A stretch of DNA of 64,000 nt from Camarhynchus parvulus (Eukaryota > Chordata > Aves > Passeriformes > Thraupidae), in NCBI RefSeq assembly GCF_901933205.1, contig NC_044582.1, forward strand, positions 14,985,820 through 15,049,819, in the 5' to 3' direction. This document shows, piece by piece, positions 55,169 to 64,000 of this stretch. A program made the position numbers and the translations under genes. The notes beneath the pieces were generated by a model. The model was not told the DNA's origin and searched no databases. It saw nothing but the letters and a program-made list of their open reading frames with translations. Position 1 is the first letter of the stretch. Each line of letters starts with the position of its first letter.

Positions 55169-58100
55169 TGAGCTCCTGGGGTCACCCTCACTGCACACCT
55201 TGTGCAAATCAGCAATGGCAAAGTGTTCCCACAGGGACAATGGGATGATGCCTCCTGTGTGGGTGCTTTGCACTGACCCTCTCTGTGCTCTGGTTTAGTC
55301 CCCTTCCTCCTGGCCACGCTCCTGTCCCCATCCTGTGCCCCTTCAGCCAGTTCAGCTCTCCCTCAGGCCCCTATGCAGGCAGACACTTGTGCAGGAGCTG
55401 CCCTGGGGAAGCAGGGTCCAAAAAGCTCTTCTTGTTGTGCTGGCCCCAGCAGCATCTCCTGCTCCCAGCCCTGTGCTGAGCCTCCCTCTCCAAGTGCAGT
55501 CTCAGGGCCCTGTGAGTCATGCAGGGACCTTTCAGTGCACACCACTATTTGTAGCTCGCTGTCATGGCCTTAAAGACTGTAGGAATTCATTCTGGGGTGG
55601 TAAAATCCCAAGGAAAATTTGGCACCTACAAATATAAACCCCAGAGGCAGACTACATTGCTGTGCACTGAAGTGTTTTTGCTGATAACATCAGAAACATG
55701 CCTTTAATGATTAGCCTGCTTTAGTCCAAGGCTCATTTATATTTTAAAAAGTAATATTCAAGTGCATTGCTTCATAAGATTGATGTGTTTTCCCCTTTAA
55801 GTTTGGTATTATTTTACCCTGTACTGTCTATAATATTTGTGTTTCCTTCTGAATGTTTTTCACTCTGTGAAACCAACCTGTGCTGTGAGCAAGATTTTTT
55901 TTTTTCTGTTGGAACTCAGCATTTTTTGCTGTTTTCAGGTGCCCTATACAGAGCAGTTTTCTCCAGCTGATCTTACTCCTTTGCATGGGAGTGATGCTGG
56001 AGCTTTCTGTTCATTGTGCCCTGGGAAGGGACCACGAGGACTGCAGCACAGTTGGAGTCTAAATTTATGAGAGTCAGGCAGTGATGCACAATGGGGAATC
56101 GGGGGTGTAAATTAAGCTGAATGAAGTTACACAGCCCAATGTTTCTGTGACTCATATTTCTACGCTCTATTTAGATTGTTTTTTGACATCTCTCTCTTGC
56201 CTTCTGTATTTCCTTTGGAATGCCAGTTTGCCCCTTCATAGTGGGTAAAGAAAAAACTCCTGCCCTTCTTGAAAGGTCACTTCAGTGACAGCAGCATGCA
56301 GGATCACTGTTGCTATCATGATAATCAATAACTCAGTCCTACTGTTCCACTGTAATCCTTATTTTGAGAAAGCAGCATGGCTTGGGAACTGAATTGATGG
56401 CAGGAATATAAAATTTTACTCGTTTTTGGATGATGTGAAAGGGATTGCTTGAGAATCAGCGAGTGAAGTACAGTACATAAACAATCTGTTGGGATGGGTA
56501 CCCTTGTTGAGGTGCAGTGTCTGAGTTCTAGGTAACCCAGGGAATAACCTGCTCTCCATGAGCAGCTCCCACCCAGCCACACATGCTGGGAGATTTTTGG
56601 AATTGGGCACAAATATTTCTACCATGAGCAGTTAAGTTTTATTTGTATACCATGTACCTTAACTGTTACTAAATGAATAGGCAACTAAAAACCAGCTTAA
56701 GCAGTGATCCTTGTCTCTTGATTATCAGGAGAGCTCTTGGTTCAGATTAAAGAATGTTTTTAATCCATCCTTGTGCATGATCCAAAGATCTGCTGGATTA
56801 ATTTAATTTTCTGTTGTGGACAAATCTGAATCAAGAACCCTCATTTTGAACCTACCAGAAAACAGGGAGCAAAATAAAATACACTGTCAATTAAACTGTG
56901 TACAAGTGAGAGTTATATCTGTGGAGAACTTGATTAAAGACTCCTATGCATGTACAGATCAGTTTGTTGGAAAGTGAGGAACCTGGGACTGTGATTTTTT
57001 TTTTTCTGTGTAAATAATGTCAGCAACCAAACACTCTACAGATCAACCAGGGTGCACACAAAAGCCTCAGGATCTAAACTGCACCCCCTGTTAAAACTTT
57101 ATTTTTACTGTCCTCATTAATGCTCTCCAAAACTGCTGCTAAATATTGCTGGCAAGCAAGGCTTCAGTACAATTGTACTGTGTTGTTCAGGATTTATTAA
57201 TTATAATCTTTTCTTGCAGAGTCTATTTATATTTGATCATGACATTAATTGGTTGCCAAAACAAACTAGAGTTAATGGTGTTTAATTAAGTGCTTGAGAG
57301 CAAGCAAGGACATTTTATTTGGAAAATTGGTTTCATTGATTTATATGTTTGTTTCTTACAAGAACATGCAGAAATGAAGGGAACCTATTGGTTAGCACCT
57401 CTTTCCTACATGCTGCCCAGGAATCCCAATAACACAGTGGTGACTGAATGTGTTCCAGAGTTTAAAAGTATCTGTAGCTCATGTATTTGCCTATATAAAC
57501 ATATTAAAAAGTAATATGTTCACATTCTGAATCATTCTGAATTCAAATAAAAGCAAAATCCAGACAGAAATGAGATCAAATAACACTGAAATATGATTTA
57601 GGTCATGTTCAGTACACTGCATTTTGAAAAAGACATTTTAGAGAAGACCTTAGCTTCATTTCTGGACTGGCTATAGGTGCTGAGGATAAGGAAGGTATGG
57701 AAAAATACACTGAAATATGACTAGATATAGGTACTTCCTGTAATTGTATTAATAAAAAACTCCATTATTTTATTTCTATGATATAGTAACTCCTATGTTT
57801 TCTATCATGTCTTTAAAAATTGGCTGATTTTACGGTTCAGAACCTTTTGAACACCAGCCTGTTTTGTGTTTTATAGCCAAAATTGGAACTGAGTAAGAAA
57901 TTCTGAGGACTTAATATTTGGAGGTGTTGTTTAGAAAGGCATAAATCCTGTCTGGAAGCAGAAATTCAGATCTGCCTCTTTCCCAAGAGGAATCAAGACC
58001 ACAGAGAGCTCAAATTCAATACCAGGGTGAACATGAGGAGGATCTTGTGTGTCCTTCTGCCTGGTACCAGCTCATGTTTTGGTTTAGAGCAGCACTGAAA

Positions 58101-59955
58101 TTAAAGTAGGTCTGGTGTTTTCAGAAGTTGCCCCTTAACACAAGGATACACTTTTCATTAAACAGGAGAAATCTGGAGAAAACCTTGCTTAAATCATAAA
58201 CTCTCTGGGCTAAGCTAACACAATTTACTGTGACTCATTAACACATTAAATTCCTGTTTTTGGTTACTAGCATGGAGTTGTTTCAGATTTGTGTGGTCAG
58301 CCAGAAGTTATTGCTGTGTGAACCAGGAACCCAGGGGATGAGTTGATCTCACAGAGGTTTTTGAGTTCCTGATTGCTTTCAGTGTGCTGGGGCAGGATCT
58401 GACAGAGAATGACTGTGTCTAAGCCAGCTTCTACATCTGTAGTATCATTATTTCTTTAGCAGTATCTTTTTGTGAAGCTTTGAAATGCAGCATTTTTTTT
58501 CCCTCCAGGTAATTAGAAACTGTATTTCCTCAGCTGACATCTGAGTGCTTTCTCCATTAATTCAGCTGCCTGGGTGGTGTTTATCCTAACCTTGTTTTGA
58601 GTTTCTCCAACAAATAGATGACTCCTTTAGTTCTAATTTAGTTTCTCTTGGTATTTCTATTATCTCTTTCTAGTTGGCAGGCAAGGAAATCAGATGTGCA
58701 TCAAATGAAACCATTTGTCATGGATTAGTGCATGCAAATGCCTTGATAACAGCAGTAGACAAAAGCTGTGAGTGTCTAGGAAGAGAAAATTAACAAGGCC
58801 AAAGCAGCACTGATAGCTGTCCCTAAATTAGATTATTCAACGCCTAAGAGCAGGGCAACTCTTCTGTGCCCTCCCTTGCCATTTGTCCTCTACTGAAATC
58901 TTAATACGTGAGGGAAATTCACAGTGAAGCCTGTGAAGTGGAGAAGTGTCTGTGACAGATCCTGGCTTTCCCAGGAATATGGACACATCAGGATTTTCCC
59001 TCTATCCATTAAAAGCCAGCAGAGGCAGAGGATGGGACTCAGAGGTGGGCAAAAGTAGAGAAAAACCATTAATGATCCTCCAACCTTGTGTATCCCAATT
59101 TGCCACAGCACACTGGGAGTCAGGAGAGCTGCCAGGCAGGACACAGGGAATTTTGTTGAGGTTGAATTTATCCTGCTCAATGACTTCTCTGGAAATATTT
59201 TGCGTTTCTTTCTTTCCCTGAGGGCAGGATTGGGTAATTGTTTAATGCTGATTCCTGCTGTTGACAGCATGCTGAATTGAATGAGTTGAGTGGTTATTAG
59301 ATATTTATCTCATGCTTGTCGTGGTTACTCCAGTTCCATTATGAGCCTGGTTGGTCCTAAGAGGTAAATGTGAGCTCTGGAGTTCCCTGCTCGAAGGATG
59401 GAGGGAGGAGGAGCTCAAACACAGCTGGAGGAAGAGGAATTCTGAGGTGCCCTGACTGGGAGCAGGCTGTGGGCAGTGAGCATCCAGGGCACATTGCATT
59501 TCTAACCCTCCAAACCACCCCTGGGAGATCACCAGACGCAGAGGCTGTCATTTAGTGCAAGCTCCACAATGAAGGCAAATTACCAGCAATTTTCTGTAGG
59601 TTTCAATCCTGTTTCAATCTTTATTTTCCTTCTCCCATCCTCTAAACCAATTTCCTTTGTTTTCTCTAAATCTTCCTTTATGTAAGCTCTTAAGGCTCTC
59701 ACTTTTGTAAAAGGCTTTCTGAACTTCCTCTTCTTAATTAATGCACCTTGATGTGGTGTTTGAGCAACAAAATTCCATTTGATTTCACCCCAGTAGAACA
59801 CCAGTGATATCTTCATAAACTAAAGAGCTTCAAACTGTTTTATTTTTAAAAAAGGATCAAAATTGAGCTGTTTGATAAACTTGAAATGCTAGAAAGAATT
59901 TCTTACTTCCTGATATTGGTAGGGTAGATAAAGTGTTTTCTAAGAAAAACTGGGA

Positions 59956-60050
59956 AAATATAAATAATAATATAAAAACATATATTATGTATATAATGTT
60001 TTAATATATTTGTATATATGTAAAATTATATATATAAAAATATAAATAAT
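59956..60050. repeat. AT-rich low-complexity tract
   Basis: About 95 bp of almost only A and T, made of TATA/ATAAAT units with imperfect internal symmetry. It lies directly before two small hairpins. Confidence 0.9.
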
Positions 60051-60070
60051 CTTCTACCCACAGGTAGAAG
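60051..60070. repeat. hairpin with 8-bp perfect stem
   Basis: CTTCTACC and GGTAGAAG are exact inverse complements around CACA. It abuts the AT-rich tract. A second 8-bp stem, AATCTTCC / GGAAGATT with a 5-base loop, follows at 60087-60107. Confidence 0.85.
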
Positions 60071-61054
60071 TATTTCTGCTGATCAGAATCTTCCACTGGG
60101 GAAGATTTTGTAGTGGTTTTTGGTGTCTACACACCCCACATGTGTTTTGATTGGTATTTTACAGCAGTATGGCATCAAGCAGTCCTTTGTAGCAGTCAAT
60201 CCTCTGAGGTTCAGGCTGTGCAAGTCCCCTCTAAACCGTGTTCTTAGGTGAAATGAATTATTTCTTGTGTTCCTTTCTTGTTTTTTGCCTATCAAAGGAA
60301 GAGGTGTAATCTGTAGTGTCTAGAGATGGAAACAAGGTACAAAGAAGTATCAGATTTATACTGAAGTCCTTCTGAAGAGGATTGTGTCTTTAGTATGCAG
60401 CTCCCCAGATCTGAGGGGCTGTGCTCTTTAACAGGTGAGAAGAGATTATCCCTTAGTCCTGACAGAATCTGTGAATCAAAATCTGGAGGAGAAATTCATG
60501 CAGAGTTTAGAATGCAAACCTGCTTTTAAATGTTACTATGGTAAAATAATTTTCTCTGTATAATGCATGATACAAATTAGTATCTTAAGTTTGAGATATC
60601 TTACTCAAAGCTGTGTCCTGTCTGCTTTCCAAGTGCTTTAATGTCCAGATTTCACATAAGAGGCAAAGATGTGAACAAAACTGAAATATGCCTTTGTCAG
60701 GAGGGATTATTCCATTATTCCATATTTTGATAGCACATATGGATCTCAGAACCTCATTTGGTACAGAAAAAAGGCAGCCTGGTTTTACAGGGACTCCAGC
60801 GCTGCCTGTTTGGTTTTTTTCTCTTTCTGGCCAGCCCAGGGACAGCCTGTGCAGCATCCAGCAGTGGAACAGGCCATCAGAGGAACCAGCTCTGCCCCAG
60901 GAGCACATTTCTGGGAGCTGAGATGGGAACAAGTGAGGTTTTGTTACTCTGCTCCTCAGAGCCTCCTCTGGTGGCTGCCAGGCCCTGTCCTGCAGCTGGT
61001 ACTGTGATGAGTAATGCCATGGTTGACTCTCACAATTAAAAGGCAAATATTGCG

Positions 61055-61076
61055 TATATATATAGAGAGAGAGAGA
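61055..61076. repeat. compound (TA)5(GA)6 simple repeat
   Basis: Five TA units followed directly by six GA units. Its position about 30 bp before the putative LTR start may be coincidence. Confidence 0.9.
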
Positions 61077-61105
61077 AGTTTTATAGACTTATGTTTTACC
61101 CCCCC

Positions 61106-61410
61106 TGTGTTGTTATCAGGGAGTGGCCTGGGTTTGGGACTTTTGGGAGGGTTGGCTTGTCCTTGTGGCACAGCTGATGTCCAGTCAAGATTGAAGGAAG
61201 TGATCTCCACCACTAGACAGTGATGAAGGAGTAGATGGACAGAACTTTGGGAGGGGCTAAAGGGTTAAAAGGCAAAACCTCCATTGTGTGGGTGAGCACA
61301 TGGTGAGGAAAAATCTTCTGCTCCTGGTGCTGTAATATTTTCTCTATTCAGTCTTCTGTTGTATTTTTGATAAATTTTTAATTTTTTGGAAGTGAGTATA
61401 ATTTCTCACA
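61106..61410 (+). mobile_element. probable solo LTR, passerine retrovirus-like
   Basis: The stretch starts TGTG and ends CACA, matching inverted termini. Within it the order fits an LTR: a TATA-like GGGTTAAAAGGC near 61261-61272, and then a U/R-like segment. A weak polyadenylation-like GATAAATTTT lies about 40 bp before the end, near 61370. The left flank TTTACCCCCCC and right flank GTACCC share TACCC but do not form a clean duplication; slippage in the C run may have blurred it. The family is recalled only loosely from songbird genomes. No retroviral coding sequence is adjacent. Confidence 0.5.
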
Positions 61411-63527
61411 GTACCCAGAGCAGGAATCCCCTCCCTCGTGCTGTGTCCTTGGCATGGCTGCTCTGGGCTTGGGTGATGGATCAGGAGCCTCTCACCTCCC
61501 TCTTTTCATGGAATCAAGAGCTTTGCCTTAAGCCAACTTCGCGCTGGCTTAAACTTCCATGGTGGTTAAGCTGTAATGGCTCAGAGTGCCCCAGCTGAGA
61601 GGTGTAAAGAGCCCTCGTGTTGCTGGAGCTCAGCTGACAAACAAGTTGTGCCATGTCAGGGAGTGTTTCCCTGCCCAGGGATTGTCCCCCTGCCCAGGAA
61701 TGTCCAGGCTCTCAGCTGAGCTGCAGAGGGGCAGTGCCAGCTTTGCTTCAAGTGTGGAGCTTCCCACTTTCTACTTAAGTGCTTCCTTAAAGAGGGGAGA
61801 AGATTGAGCTTGTCTTAGGACAGAAAGGCTTCCTCTTTAGCAATGTTTCTCACTCAAAACCTACACTTCCCACCTGAGTTTAGTGCTGTGCTTCCAGCCT
61901 TTGCCAGGCAGGCTAAAATGGGTTCTGTATAACCCAGGGTATTTTTTGAAATGTGTCTGATTTGCAAATATTACCTGCCCACTGTTACTCGGTAGTAATT
62001 CTTGCAGGGCAGCTACAGCAGTGTGGAAACTTGTGTCAAGATAAATGTCATGTTATAAAGGGGAGAAAAAAATTCAGATTATTTCTTTTGCTATAATTGG
62101 AAAAAAAAACCCAAAACCGTAATCTCTTGTTTGATTCTAAAAACACAGATTAATCTGGGGAAAGCTCCAGAATATCTGTCCCTAAAGAGGGCTGTGCTCT
62201 GGCAATCCTGGGTGGAAAATCCCCTGTGAGTGTTGTCTTGTTTGGCCCAGGCAAAGGAGTGTGCACACACCCTTGGCAGGGGCAGGATGCTGTTCAGGTC
62301 CTGCATGTCCTTCCCCACTGATGGCCAGTTCTGGGCTCTGGCTGTTGAGGTTGACTGCAGAAGTTCTGCTTCTCCTTTGTTGGAGCCTAGAAAACCTCCA
62401 AGCTGGAGAAAGATCTCTCCATGATTTATCTCTGTTTTGGCAACACAAAAGCTCCAAGGTTCTGTAGATATTTATCAGTGTTTTTATTTCATGTCAAGAC
62501 TTTGTGCTCTTTGCTGTCATGGAATGAATTGTGTGTCCCACTTCAGATTGGAGTCACCTTTTTGGGCTGGAGAGTCCTGGCAAGGGATCCTTTTCCAGAG
62601 GATCCTTCTCCTCTCACACAATGAAAAGGTGACTGAGCACCAGCTGCTGCCCTCAGCCTGGCTTGCAAAAAGTGTCTGGAGGCTCTCATTAGGCCTTGAA
62701 TATCAAACTAAGACTTGGTTCCCTCTCTACTGAGAATTACTGTAAAAATTGCTCATTGGATCTCTTGTGGTGATAAGCTTTCACGTGCTTGAGTAATTGT
62801 AGTAAATTTTTTGTTGTGACAATTGTTTACGTTTTAGTTTGAGGGAACACAGGATAAGAGTCTACATTTTGAAAAGCAGTGTTGCTTTTGTTGTGTGACT
62901 AAAGCAGTGTAAATAATTGAATTTTTTTTTATATGACAGCCAAAGCAGTATATCAAGTGTTGGTTTGGTGCAGTATTTACATTTTGCAATTAGTTTAGAA
63001 CCACTTGATTGTTTTTCTGACTAAGTGGAAAAGCAGAAAAAGAAAACAAAACCTGAAACAATTTGGCAAATTTCTAGACACTGAAAGAAGAGTGAGGAAA
63101 TGGCCAGATGGATAAAAACCACTAGGCATGGTACTGCTTCTTTCCTTAAATAGATTCAATTCAGAGTATCTCTAATCAGAAGTTGTGTTCTGCTTTAGGG
63201 GCTGACTCTTCATCTTTCTCCCTAAAGTAGATCTGTGGTGTTAAGATATGGGTGAAGGGAGAGTGCCTTCCAATAGCTCTTCAATTTTACATCTTGAATA
63301 AATAAATAAGAGAGCAGAGATGAGATATCAGGATTTTTCTGTCGCACTTTTTATGAGGCAGCAAAAAGCCCCCAGTCCATTGCTGTCAGTCTCCATGGAT
63401 AAGGCAGTGTTCTGTGGAGGTTGAGGTGGGCTTTGGGACAGCCCCTAACCCTGCCAGAAAGGGAGGAGACAGACAAGACACACCTGAAATCTCTGCCACT
63501 GAAGCTGAGTATGTGGCTCTGCTCTGA

Positions 63528-63561
63528 GCTGGTCATTCAGAGCAGTTGCTGGTCATTCAGA
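63528..63561. repeat. two direct copies of a 14-bp unit, 20-bp period
   Basis: GCTGGTCATTCAGA occurs at 63528-63541 and 63548-63561. This is a small local duplication without known role. Confidence 0.9.
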
Positions 63562-64000
63562 ACTTAATATTGATGTGAAAAGGAGGTTTTAACTAACAAA
63601 GGGTGCATATCACAAAAGCAGCTTGTTCCAAAGTTCATGCTCTGGACAGGGAACACTTTGGCAGAATTTTCTTTCTTTTGGGAGAAAGTTGAATCCCTGC
63701 CCCCTAACTCTGAGTAATGTGAAAGACAAAGACTTTCTGCTGTTCTGGTGTGTTTGAACTCAAGGCTTGACCTGTAGCTTCTCTCTGAGTTTTGGGGGAG
63801 GCCAAGGCTGCCCCAGCCCTGCCCATGGCCTCTGCTGATCCATTCAGGAGGAAGCAGGAGCCCAGAGGGAGGGAAGGCAAAGCTTTGATGAACCCCTGTT
63901 TGTCTGCAGTGCTGTTCTGTTTTGCTGACTTCAGTCATCTGAAGACCTCTGCTAACTTAATGAGCACATTTCACTTGTCAGTGTGACAGTTATCCATGTC

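Noticed and set aside
59580..59816. Lys/Glu-rich minus-strand frame of 78 codons
   Set aside because: A-rich DNA on that strand naturally yields Lys, Glu and Ile codons. No splice sites or family match.

Overview
This window looks like vertebrate nuclear DNA, most likely from a songbird. The composition is moderately AT-rich, genes are very sparse, and there is one sharp CpG island. Old CR1 LINE 3' ends and LTR copies of types I know from passerine genomes point the same way. There is no bacterial gene structure, CRISPR array, or recognisable rRNA or tRNA gene. Most stop-free stretches are 60-200 codons long, lie in any frame, and are best explained by chance.

The one gene I recognise with confidence is TAFA1 (FAM19A1), on the + strand. 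A CpG-island promoter (about 46.74-47.35 kb) contains a GC box and a TATA-like element. It leads into a long untranslated first exon that ends at a strong donor after base 47607. After an intron of about 2.1 kb, a short exon (49692-49812) starts three bases before the ATG and encodes the first 39 residues, which contain the signal peptide. The remaining exons, which encode the cysteine-rich mature protein, are not recognisable before the right edge, so 49.8-64 kb is read as the start of a large TAFA1 intron. In chicken the TAFA1 region lies on chromosome 12, and in mammals SUCLG2 is the divergent neighbour. No SUCLG2 exon was recognised here, so bases 1 to about 46.7 kb are read as the upstream intergenic region.

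That intergenic part holds a nearly complete solo LTR with an imperfect 6-bp target duplication (13.56-13.95 kb), a degraded ERVL-like LTR (25.13-25.37 kb), two CR1 fragments (33.8 and 41.2 kb) and several homopolymer or simple repeats. The TAFA1 intron holds a probable third LTR (61.1-61.4 kb), a four-copy minisatellite (55.07 kb), and an AT-rich tract flanked by small hairpins (60 kb).

The most interesting signal is the predicted TAFA1 5' leader. It carries seven upstream AUGs, including an AUG-stop element and a last upstream frame that runs through the splice junction and overlaps the main start codon. A second, weaker set of observations is a few open frames on the minus strand at 10, 17 and 41 kb that end or begin at good-looking splice sites. 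They could be exons of an unrecognised gene, but chance explains them about as well.
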